A DNA stretch of 64,000 bases from Sipunculus nudus (taxonomy: Eukaryota; Annelida; Sipuncula; Golfingiida; Sipunculidae), in NCBI GenBank assembly GCA_026874595.1, contig CM049318.1, positions 41,208,456 through 41,272,455 on the forward strand, in the 5' to 3' direction. A program made the position numbers and the translations under genes. Positions 59,401 through 62,834 of this stretch are shown here, in pieces. The number at the start of each line of letters is the position of its first letter. Position 1 is the stretch's first letter. The notes under the pieces were generated by a model. The model worked only from the letters and a program-made list of their open reading frames with translations. It did not search any database and was not told the DNA's origin.

Positions 59401-62045
59401 ACAGGTGACTGAAGAGGGGCTGGATTAAGCCTGGGTCTGACATGGTCTCATAAAAACATTAAGAAAAGCTACAATATTTATCCAATTTCTTTCAGCTTTC
59501 TAAACTACAAAGATGAAATCCTTATGTGTGCATGATATAAAAATTATATCAACAGTGCTCTCAGGAAACAAACGTGCCATGGTCAAAGTTGGGCAAAATT
59601 TAAGGTACTAATTTTATATTTAAACTAATTACTTATAAAATTTGAAATTCAGAACTAATTTTTGGTATTCAATTGAATCTTGATTAAAAATGTTACATCT
59701 GTGACAAAAAATCTCTAGCTTCTGCAATCCTCTTGTTAAGGGAGTAAATATATTTCTTGATTTTTTAAAAAGTGCATTATGTTTGGGCCCATTACTTAAA
59801 ACAAATACGCAATACTGACATCATTTCTGGCATGTGCATAGCCAATGTATAGAAAAATATGTATATTATATATGATCAAAGTCAGATCAGTGGTTTTGAT
59901 ATTAGGCAGTCTTACAGTGTAACAATGGGTTTTTAATGGAAAAATGAAGTTTTTCATTAATATTTCGAAGGAATTAAGTCCTAGTGATCAAATTCTTGGC
60001 ATGGTAGGGGATTTTGGAGACATCTAACTGTATGCTAAATTTAAGGAACTGAGAGCTGAAGCTGGGGAGCTGAGCTCTAGCAAACTGCATAACACTAACT
60101 TGATGTAAACTTGATGTGACATGGTGCTTGAAAACTTGAATAAAATCTACAGTTTTTGATCAAATGGTTTCAAATTTTTGGTGTTAACAGACAAAATGCT
60201 AACAAAAACATGCTGTGAAAATTAAATCCACAGTACTTACAAGAAAAAACGTGCCATGGTCAAACTTGTGCAAAATTTAAGGTACCAATTTTATATTTTG
60301 CCAATATTTAAAAAAATTTAACAGATTTTGATCTAATTTTTGGTATATAATTAAATTTTGATCAATTAAAGTTGTATTACTGAAAAAAAGTCCCTACCTT
60401 TAACGCTTTTGGTCTTAAGTGACCAAATATCTTTCCTGATTTTTTTACAAAGTCCATTATGTTTGGGCCCATAACTTTTTAAATTAAAAAATTATATATA
60501 GGAACTATATAGAGGAATATTTATGGTAAATATGAAGAAAACCAGATGAGTGGTTTTGATATTAGGCAGTCCTGAAGTGTAAAAAAAGATTTCTAATAAA
60601 AAATTGAGGTTTTTCCTTAATATCTCGAAGGAACGAAGTCTTATTGACCCAATTTTCGGCATGTTAGGAGATTTTGGGGACATCTAACTGTATGGCGAAT
60701 TTCAGATTCGTAGGTCCAATGGTGTCGAAATGTGCCAGTCTTACGGACGGACATCCGGACGAACAGGCAGACAGACGGATGGACGACGGACAATGGACCA
60801 CGACTATAGCTCAGATGACTTAAAGTCAGCTGAGCTAAAAAGGTCTGTATGTATATCATTATATGGTTCAGCATATCATATATAATAGAGCTCATAGACC
60901 AGTTCTCTTCTTGTGAAAAGGGGATATAACAAGCGTCTGTGGTGGTATGGTACCAGCCTATACAGAAACAATGGGCATAATCGAGACATCCTGAAACTAA
61001 ACTTACTACTATTGAAATATAATTAACTTGCTTTGTAAGTTGTAACACATGTTATATTAATAGTTAACAGTATTTACTAAATTATAAAATTTTGAAGTAA
61101 ATAATCATTTTACTGTTAATTTAAGACCTCCTTCTTCAAATCAGGAAGACCGTTCAAAGGATAGAAGTCTATTTGCTGAAATGACAGACACAGCATTTGT
61201 GTGCACTGGGCCGCAACACCTGTCAATCAGAAGCCGAAACTGATTTTGGTAATGTCTGTCCACCATACTCTTACTACATAATAGGTCATATTATACTTAA
61301 ACTTTGTTTCCACTTAAATGACATGTTATGACATTAAGACATTTATTGTTGCCAGAAAAATGGATAACCTGCCCAGCATGGAGTGCCCAGAACCAATGTT
61401 GTTACAGTTTATTTTCACTGACAGTTCACCAGCCCAGCAACTCACTTGCACAGGGCCTTGTGACAACTGGGTGACAGGCCTCTCCTTGCGAGTCTATGGC
61501 CTATGCACGCAGGTTTCCGGCTTGGTGAGCTGTCAGTCAAAATGAAATGTGACAACATTGGCTCTGGCCACTCCTCACTGGGCTGGAATCCCTTTTGCTG
61601 TTTTGCTGGCCAGGGATACATGGCTATGATGAAATAGTCTTAATTTCATAACACTAGTTTAATAGGCTGAAGAATCAGGAACAAAATGGAAGTGCAATAT
61701 ATGAGTTATGACCTATTGTTTAATTTGAGTAGGTCCAACAGAGATATATATCACCGGCCTGGGAGTCCATGTATGGACTACTGTCAAAGACACGGTTGTA
61801 TTATTATTAACAGTGAATTTAGTTACAGAAAAACATGCTCAAAGACATTTGACCTTCATGATCAGACGCGATTGTCGTTGTTTACATAAAACGACAACTT
61901 GTAAGACAGTACATACACACACACAAGGTGCTCATAGCCTGCCAAATTCTTGATCATGCTACGACACGCCCATCACTCAAGCGTGGAAAAGTTCAACTGT
62001 AACCCAAATCGGTCTTACCTCGTCGTCAAACTGTTGTACAACCAT
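2597..62045 (-). CDS. ANKRD28: PP6 regulatory ankyrin repeat subunit (ANKRD28/44/52 family), 20 coding exons, 3' end outside window
   Basis: Spliced gene: 62045-62019, 46782-46699, 46285-46136, 42031-41831, 40452-40300, 34924-34721, 30660-30574, 30207-30129, 29774-29660, 21653-21501, 20885-20817, 18146-18006, 15458-15347, 14659-14585, 14161-14086, 13477-13352, 12812-12725, 12079-11962, 3356-3216 and 2666-2597. All introns are GT-AG and every junction keeps phase, giving 756 codons plus one base without a stop. The product is a solenoid of about 22 ankyrin repeats (TPLH, GADVN-like turns, NGH loops) that aligns end to end with vertebrate ANKRD28/44/52. Those proteins are scaffolds of the PP6 holoenzyme, bridging the catalytic subunit and SAPS subunits; that role is family knowledge. 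The family's C-terminal repeats and tail are missing because the window ends in intron 20. Which of the three vertebrate paralogues it is closest to cannot be settled by eye; it may be a single pre-duplication orthologue. Confidence 0.95.
2667..3215 (-). other. Intron 19
   Basis: 549 bp, AT-rich; only a short near-repeat at 3170-3225 (taacattcaaattcat / taacattcacattcac). Confidence 0.8.
3216..3356 (-). CDS. ANKRD28: Exon 19: ankyrin repeats 23-24
   Basis: 141 bp, 47 residues, phase 0 to 0. Reads [20 protein letters not shown], then [20 protein letters not shown] and LLGMLIQ before donor gtgaat. It joins exon 18 as [14 protein letters not shown] across 8.6 kb, as in homologues (ALHRG-xTGHEEC). 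Confidence 0.95.
5529..7536 (+). mobile_element. Family C pearl-like element, long copy with ~12 core units
   Basis: Starts CTAGATGTGGTCGGACAATG and ends GTGATCACTATAGGGCACCT, then GGGGCCC. The core unit is about 145 bp (ggtctggagcc, accaatcatccctgtgaatt, gggaaagctgcag, gggctgtggcggccatattt) and recurs near 5779, 5925, 6067, 6212, 6356, 6501, 6642, 6788, 6935, 7078, 7222 and 7367. A GGAC/GGAT tract precedes the tail. TAA on both sides fits a short target duplication. Minus-strand frames here ([20 protein letters not shown] type) are shadows of the unit. Confidence 0.9.
7831..11250 (+). mobile_element. Family A pearl-like element, copy 1, with D inside
   Basis: Head AACAAGTGACCCATGGGTCA and GACGCTCAGCTGACTGGGAAG. 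Six core units of about 340 bp start near 9193, 9533, 9882, 10218, 10554 and 10891, each with GGTGGCGCCACC or a variant and ccagtctgcag. A (GGACAGAC)n tract at 11163-11196 precedes the hairpin tail CTCAGATGACTTTCAGTCAG. The D element at 8014-9184 splits the head from the core. Plus-strand frames with [12 protein letters not shown]-type repeats come from the core unit and are not genes. Confidence 0.85.
8014..9184 (+). mobile_element. Family D element, copy 1
   Basis: Left end CTAGAATACGGGTAACCGAC, right end GGGCGGATAC, the same ends as 35708-37165 in reverse. It has two to three ~280-bp units with the 12-bp palindrome GGTGGCGCCACC (near 8430, 8577, 8710 and 8860). Inserted within family A, whose core resumes at 9190. 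Confidence 0.8.
11962..12079 (-). CDS. ANKRD28: Exon 18: ankyrin repeats 21-22
   Basis: 118 bp, phase 2 to 0. Reads (R)[19 protein letters not shown], then [11 protein letters not shown] and YHRTALHRG before donor gtaggt. QTPLMLxVxNGH and TALHRG are family blocks. Confidence 0.95.
12080..12724 (-). other. Intron 17
   Basis: 645 bp, AT-rich, nothing recognised. Confidence 0.8.
12725..12812 (-). CDS. ANKRD28: Exon 17: ankyrin repeat 20-21
   Basis: 88 bp, phase 1 to 2. Reads (A)[19 protein letters not shown], then AVDCIDEME and two bases of Arg before gtaaaa. It aligns with (A)TNGHSECLRLLI--AE---AVD in vertebrate ANKRD28. Confidence 0.94.
12813..13351 (-). other. Intron 16
   Basis: 539 bp. 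13200-13320 resembles the old dispersed repeat also seen at 1900-2440 (ggaaacaacttgtg-type block). Confidence 0.7.
13352..13477 (-). CDS. ANKRD28: Exon 16: ankyrin repeats 19-20
   Basis: 126 bp, phase 1 to 1. Reads (G)[19 protein letters not shown], then [11 protein letters not shown], then RSTPVHNA before donor gtcagt. It corresponds to GRT-LDLAAFKGHxECVxxLINQGASI in homologues. Confidence 0.95.
13478..14085 (-). other. Intron 15
   Basis: 608 bp, AT-rich, nothing recognised. Confidence 0.8.
14086..14161 (-). CDS. ANKRD28: Exon 15: ankyrin repeat 18
   Basis: 76 bp, phase 0 to 1. Reads [20 protein letters not shown], then MQDDR and one base of Gly; acceptor actttcag, donor gtgagt. It matches AAYxGHHQALEVL-QSL-DLD in homologues. 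Confidence 0.95.
14162..14584 (-). other. Intron 14
   Basis: 423 bp; only a short (CA)n microsatellite at 14341-14361 stands out. Confidence 0.85.
14585..14659 (-). CDS. ANKRD28: Exon 14: linker and start of repeat 18
   Basis: 75 bp, 25 residues, phase 0 to 0. Reads [20 protein letters not shown], then PLHLA before donor gtaagt. It corresponds to the poorly conserved loop before SPLHLAAY(H/N)GHHQAL in homologues and is shorter than in vertebrates. Confidence 0.93.
14660..15346 (-). other. Intron 13
   Basis: 687 bp, AT-rich, nothing recognised. Confidence 0.8.
15347..15458 (-). CDS. ANKRD28: Exon 13: ankyrin repeat 17
   Basis: 112 bp, phase 2 to 0. Reads (K)[19 protein letters not shown], then [18 protein letters not shown] before donor gtgaga. 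This fits LLxNDANPxIRDKxGYNxxHYxAAYGHR in the family. It lacks the ~30-residue insertion that I recall in ANKRD44 just before this block. Confidence 0.95.
15459..18005 (-). other. Intron 12
   Basis: 2.5 kb of AT-rich sequence without a recognisable repeat family or gene. Confidence 0.8.
18006..18146 (-). CDS. ANKRD28: Exon 12: ankyrin repeats 15-16
   Basis: 141 bp, phase 2 to 2. Reads (R)[18 protein letters not shown], then [20 protein letters not shown] and ASDAEA with two bases of Lys before gtaagc. Its acceptor and first 16 or so bases are themselves the last unit of the 45-bp minisatellite that fills the intron upstream, so the 3' splice site has some 46 near-identical decoys. Confidence 0.95.
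18147..20245. repeat. 45/48-bp minisatellite built from the exon 12 splice acceptor
   Basis: I count 46 units plus the exon's own copy of the motif. On the minus strand each unit reads CTGACAGGACAC(C/T)(G/T)TTACATTATGG plus a TTGATATGATTTATGTTTC spacer; a 48-bp variant carries three more bases. The motif CTGACAG|GACACCTTTACATTATG is the real acceptor and start of exon 12. Because unit lengths are multiples of three and free of stops, a 737-codon reading frame ([15 protein letters not shown] repeated) results; it is not in the ankyrin frame. Confidence 0.97.
20290..20806. repeat. Diverged ~20-bp minisatellite in intron 11
   Basis: About 25 degenerate units of the form tatgtgtagatgataaaggt. 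Units differ by several bases, so the array is older than the 45-bp array beside it. Ends 10 bp from the exon 11 donor. Confidence 0.9.
20817..20885 (-). CDS. ANKRD28: Exon 11: ankyrin repeat 14
   Basis: 69 bp, phase 2 to 2. Reads (G)[20 protein letters not shown], then DG and two bases of Arg before donor gtgggt. Acceptor ctgtttcag. The downstream intron is made of minisatellites. Confidence 0.94.
20886..21500 (-). other. Intron 10
   Basis: 615 bp. 21200-21380 is a fragment related to the 2.1-kb cargo, ending in a hairpin (TATCCCCTC and GAGGGGATA with GCAAC/GTTGC) at 21344-21376. The rest is AT-rich. Confidence 0.85.
21501..21653 (-). CDS. ANKRD28: Exon 10: ankyrin repeats 12-13
   Basis: 153 bp, phase 2 to 2, acceptor ctgtag. 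With the split Lys codon it reads [20 protein letters not shown], then a [18 protein letters not shown] block. The K-RG--GM-P(L/V)HLAAL junction matches homologues across the 8-kb intron 9, which confirms the join. Confidence 0.95.
23321..25425 (+). repeat. 2.1-kb tandem duplication, left copy
   Basis: Begins ACAAGTGACCCATGGGTCAT, the same head as families A and B. Almost every base matches 25426-27531 at an offset of about 2105, with few point changes. Includes gtggccatattggacttctg (related to the family C unit) and several AGGTCA half-site clusters. Minus- and plus-strand reading frames appear in pairs at this offset and are not genes. Confidence 0.95.
25426..27531 (+). repeat. 2.1-kb tandem duplication, right copy
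   Basis: The second copy, followed directly by the tail blocks. The copies share all small features, which implies a recent duplication. Confidence 0.95.
27532..28212 (+). repeat. Duplicated tail blocks of the pearl-like cargo
   Basis: Two blocks (27532-27888 and 27889-28212) share attatggttcttcccctgtt through the GGAC/GGCC tract to GACTGAAAGTCAGCTGAGCT. The left block has a longer GGCCGG tract (27768-27835). Confidence 0.93.
27768..27835. repeat. GC-rich palindromic microsatellite (GGACGGCCGGCC)n
   Basis: About 68 bp of GGAC and GGCC units that can fold on themselves. The sister block at 28126 has only a short version. Confidence 0.95.
28900..29270. repeat. 53-bp minisatellite, 7 units
   Basis: Units start CTGGCCTTCAGCCTGTATAA and end GGCTGTGTTACTTA. 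The copies are nearly identical (one G to A change seen near 29099). Seven units fill the interval exactly. Confidence 0.97.
29660..29774 (-). CDS. ANKRD28: Exon 9: ankyrin repeats 11-12
   Basis: 115 bp, enters phase 1, leaves phase 2. Encodes [20 protein letters not shown], then [18 protein letters not shown] and two bases of Lys before donor gtatgt. The NTPLH(I/V)AARYGHELL string is invariant in the family. Reading past the donor gives a run-on frame, so the splice is needed. Confidence 0.95.
29775..30128 (-). other. Intron 8
   Basis: 354 bp, AT-rich, nothing recognisable beyond splice sites. Confidence 0.85.
30129..30207 (-). CDS. ANKRD28: Exon 8: ankyrin repeat 10
   Basis: 79 bp, starts phase 0 and ends phase 1. 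Encodes [20 protein letters not shown], then QTLIHH and the first base of a Gly codon. Acceptor ttttcag, donor CATG|gtcagt. Confidence 0.95.
30208..30573 (-). other. Intron 7
   Basis: 366 bp, AT-rich, nothing recognisable beyond splice sites. Confidence 0.85.
30574..30660 (-). CDS. ANKRD28: Exon 7: ankyrin repeat 9 ([13 protein letters not shown])
   Basis: 87 bp, 29 residues, phase 0 to 0. Encodes [20 protein letters not shown], then SQGANTNTK. The [15 protein letters not shown] string is a family hallmark. The neighbouring intron 6 holds the Tigger transposon. Confidence 0.96.
32234..33801 (+). pseudogene. Tigger/pogo-type transposase, broken
   Basis: N-terminus has a CENP-B/Psq-type helix-turn-helix ([20 protein letters not shown], then [17 protein letters not shown]), as in pogo transposases. 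The DDE-type catalytic core has acidic residues in [18 protein letters not shown] and LQPCD; spacing of the last two is about 29 residues, close to the DD30D type of pogo. Two in-frame TGA codons (32600-32602 and 32903-32905) and a frameshift near 33600-33620 break it; after the shift the frame runs on to TGA at 33799-33801, ending in YFTKLTKR. The element cannot make a full transposase as it stands. Codon use and GC are well above the surrounding introns. Confidence 0.93.
33885..34010 (+). repeat. Short tandem repeat in the transposon 3' region
   Basis: About three units of 38 bp based on ATGTGTATTTATTGTCTATG followed by taaatatgttatttttt. Confidence 0.9.
34721..34924 (-). CDS. ANKRD28: Exon 6: ankyrin repeats 7-9
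   Basis: 204 bp, 68 residues, phase 0 to 0. Acceptor actcacag, then [20 protein letters not shown], a [19 protein letters not shown] block, and VNQKGL before donor gtgagt. It matches the YTPLHAAAS-NxYGNTPLH-VNQ region of the family. Confidence 0.96.
35708..37165 (-). mobile_element. Family D element, copy 2, with 280-bp tandem core
   Basis: Ends GTATCCGCCAAAAC on the left and CCGTATTCTAG on the right. Inside, a unit of about 280 bp recurs (start points near 36170, 36450 and 36730), each with the palindrome GGTGGCGCCACC twice. It is the reverse-orientation relative of 8014-9184. Reading frames such as those starting at 36170 and 36450 arise from the repeated unit and are not genes. Confidence 0.8.
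37769..39985 (+). mobile_element. Family B pearl-like element, copy 1 (composite)
   Basis: Head AACAAGGGACCTATGGGTCA at 37769. A second head (ACAAAGGACCCATGGGTCAC) at about 38332 shows a partial element of 560 bp placed before a longer one. It ends with a GGAC/GGCC tract (39905-39935) and the hairpin tail GACTATAGCTCAGATGACTT. No coding sequence. Confidence 0.7.
40300..40452 (-). CDS. ANKRD28: Exon 5: ankyrin repeats 5-6
   Basis: 153 bp, 51 residues, phase 0 to 0. Encodes [20 protein letters not shown], then [18 protein letters not shown] and NCRDKQ. The [19 protein letters not shown] signature is almost invariant in ANKRD28/44/52. The first Met is internal: the acceptor ttcaag lies directly before it. 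Donor is CAA|gtgtgt, a weaker form than at the other exons. Confidence 0.96.
40453..41830 (-). other. Intron 4
   Basis: Mostly unremarkable. At 41080-41260 is a fragment related to the intron 9 cargo (gcaggtgagctatacgtg, gaaggtttgggatgaaaagt) with AGGTCA-type half-sites (gaccttgaccttagacctt). Confidence 0.8.
41831..42031 (-). CDS. ANKRD28: Exon 4: ankyrin repeats 3-5
   Basis: 201 bp, 67 residues, phase 0 to 0. Begins [20 protein letters not shown] and ends [17 protein letters not shown] before donor gtgagt. The [20 protein letters not shown] and [11 protein letters not shown] blocks are diagnostic of the family. Confidence 0.97.
43140..46020 (+). mobile_element. Family B pearl-like element, copy 4, interrupted
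   Basis: The block 43290-43450 matches 38660-38830 and 49910-50080. Two hairpin tails end near 45520 and 46013, each after the gatattaggcagt module. A C element sits at 43952-44805. The head motif is not found, so the left end is lost or outside what I can see. Confidence 0.6.
43952..44805 (+). mobile_element. Family C pearl-like element, short copy
   Basis: Starts CTAGATGTG, then GGACAATGGTCCTCA; ends GTGATCACTATAGGGCACC and AGGGCCC. It has about four core units (ggtctggagccctcatagg, ggaaagctgcag, gcggccatatt), then a GGAC-type tract. The long copy at 5529 has about twelve units. Confidence 0.85.
46136..46285 (-). CDS. ANKRD28: Exon 3: ankyrin repeats 2-3
   Basis: 150 bp, phase 0 to 0, donor gtaag. 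Encodes 50 residues including [39 protein letters not shown]. The ILSGARVN and WLTPLHRA blocks are nearly identical to vertebrate homologues. Confidence 0.96.
46286..46698 (-). other. Intron 2
   Basis: 413 bp. Apart from splice sites it shows only an uninterrupted (G)22 at 46504-46525 and AT-rich sequence. Confidence 0.9.
46699..46782 (-). CDS. ANKRD28: Exon 2: N-terminal cap repeat
   Basis: 84 bp, phase 0 to 0, acceptor caccacag, donor CAG|gtaaaa. Encodes [15 protein letters not shown], then the KKEDVNYQ turn, matching the first repeat of ANKRD28/44, where the vertebrate exon also ends at VNxQ. Confidence 0.95.
48743..51850 (+). mobile_element. Family B pearl-like element, copy 3
   Basis: Head AACAAGGGACCCATGGGTCA at 48743; tail with GACTATAGCTCAGATGACTT and AGTCAGCTGAGCT ending near 51847. 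The middle (49380-51000) matches 38380-39900 and the last 650 bp matches 60170-60840. It has at least two copies of the ~600-bp module inside. No coding sequence. A shorter nested element inside it is possible. Confidence 0.7.
52658..53125. mobile_element. hAT-type MITE with 8-bp target duplication
   Basis: 468 bp. It starts TAGTGGTAGG and ends CCCACCACTA, inverted complements with one mismatch. Both sides carry the same 8-bp CCTATAGG (52650-52657 and 53126-53133), as for hAT insertions. A second stem near the left end pairs AATCGATCATC with GATGATCGATT. It encodes nothing recognisable. The duplication happens to be palindromic, so it could in principle be part of the inverted repeat. Confidence 0.75.
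53500..53690 (-). mobile_element. tRNA-derived SINE
   Basis: Read on the minus strand, the head has an A-box-like CAGCTGAGTGG and a B-box-like GGATTCGATGCC about 38 bases on, like a tRNA-derived pol III promoter. It is followed by a body with TTTTCTCCGAGTCCTCCGG and TTTCCTCC, which resembles conserved central domains of several animal SINEs. The region is GC-rich against its surroundings. Exact ends and target duplication were not resolved. Confidence 0.65.
53960..54297 (-). mobile_element. PIF/Harbinger-like MITE, copy 2
   Basis: 338 bp with inverted ends GGCCAAAA / TTTTGGCC. A further shared inner block reads GGTATGGTTCTCAGGCAC and its complement. Flanked by TTA on both sides (53957-53959 and 54298-54300), the usual 3-bp target duplication of this superfamily. 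A second copy lies at 1195-1542 in the opposite orientation. Confidence 0.8.
55810..55838. repeat. (G)29 homopolymer
   Basis: An uninterrupted run of G on the plus strand, the longest of several (46504-46525, 57965-57984, 9662-9676, 39119-39132). It is transcribed as C in the ankyrin pre-mRNA. The exact length in the assembly may be unreliable. Confidence 0.9.
56364..56444. repeat. (AT)n microsatellite
   Basis: About 80 bp of TA dinucleotide with one internal AAG break, palindromic overall. Confidence 0.97.
57239..58187 (+). mobile_element. Family A pearl-like element, copy 2 (short form)
   Basis: Head AACAAGTGACCCAGGGGTCA and GACACTCAGCTGACTAGGAAG match the head at 7831. It has two to three units of the roughly 340-bp core (near 57535 and 57836), a (G)20 tract at 57965-57984, a short GGAC-like tract and the tail GATCGCTATAGCTCAGATGA. 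Copy 1 at 7831 has six units. Confidence 0.8.
58185..60840 (+). mobile_element. Family B pearl-like element, copy 2
   Basis: Starts AACAAGGGACCCATGGGTCA and ends with the hairpin tail (AGCTCAG, GACT, GAGCT) after a GGAC-type microsatellite at 60743-60795. The head (58185-58800) matches 37769-38331. The body repeats a module (gatattaggcagt, then a tract of T, then cgaaggaa) at about 59900 and 60560. No protein is encoded. It begins exactly where an A element ends. Confidence 0.75.
62019..62045 (-). CDS. ANKRD28: Exon 1: start codon and first 9 residues
   Basis: Reads MVVQQFDDE, then donor GAG|gtaaga in phase 0. The ATG has A at -3 and G at +4, a strong start context. Vertebrate homologues also begin with a short first coding exon of similar size just before the PxLVQ motif of exon 2. 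The frame stays open upstream (see 62197-62374), so the start could lie further 5'. Confidence 0.8.
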
Positions 62046-62196
62046 TGTACTGCTGTACCCCGTGTCCAGAGGCCCAGTATCGTCTGCTGTAGAGATTTGT
62101 AGTAGTCAAACACAAGTGTTGAAGTAAACTGGTGTGCATCTAAGCCGCCATATCAAAAGTCCGTGACCGAACCACCATGCGTTAAGTGATACATAC

Positions 62197-62374
62197 CTAG
62201 ACCCGCAAATGAATATTCATTTACATCTGACCAACCATGGGCCACGACAAGAGCGGTAACTAGGTCAGAATCAGACTGTTTGGGGTCTCTGCGGTTATTG
62301 TCACTCTCCAAACAGTTTATATATAAATGTAATTCTTGTATGTTTGTATACATTGGTTGGGAGACAATGAACAA
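62197..62374 (-). other. Possible upstream exon (5' UTR or N-terminal extension)
   Basis: A good donor (CTAG|gtatgt at 62196) lies upstream of an acceptor (ctctacag, ending at 62087) that precedes exon 1. Joining them leaves an open frame that runs as [26 protein letters not shown] into MVVQQFDDE. In this model exon 1 would span 62019-62086. The acceptor is a NAGNAG type, so either AG keeps frame. The first in-frame Met of the upstream piece is at 62374. The piece could be UTR whose frame is open by chance. Confidence 0.4.
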
Positions 62375-62534
62375 ATACCAGATGATTCACAGGTGTTCCT
62401 TTGTTTCACCAACTTTCTCACCTGTTTTGTGAATAAAGCAAATTTGTGTGGGAAAACATTGGGAAGCTGATTTGAAGTGCATGACTCCGGGATATTTTAA
62501 TTTTATATTTTATGTTTGAAACTAAATAGTGATA

Positions 62535-62610
<76 letters not shown>

Positions 62611-62756
62611 ATACATACATACAGATATATTATATTTATATAATATATATGTTATATACATACACACATACACACATACATATATACATATATTTATTAC
62701 GAAACTGACTAGTAAACACGATGCTCACAATCGTTTGATTCCTTACACATGATATA

Positions 62757-62834
<78 letters not shown>

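Larger units (their letters stand above)
46783..62018 (-). other. Intron 1 (15.2 kb)
   Basis: Contents: (G)20 at 57965-57984, (G)29 at 55810-55838, (AT)n at 56364-56444, pearl-like elements at 48743-51850, 57239-58187 and 58185-60840, a hAT MITE, a SINE and a PIF-like MITE (listed separately). The stretches 46783-48740, 54340-57238 and 60841-62018 otherwise show AT-rich sequence without a recognisable gene. A start like a pogo-type terminal repeat (TACAGTAAAACC) lies near 47302. Confidence 0.9.

Noticed and set aside
61318-61545. 75-residue frame upstream of exon 2
   Set aside because: It lies on the plus strand inside intron 1 with no recognisable family; kept out for lack of support.
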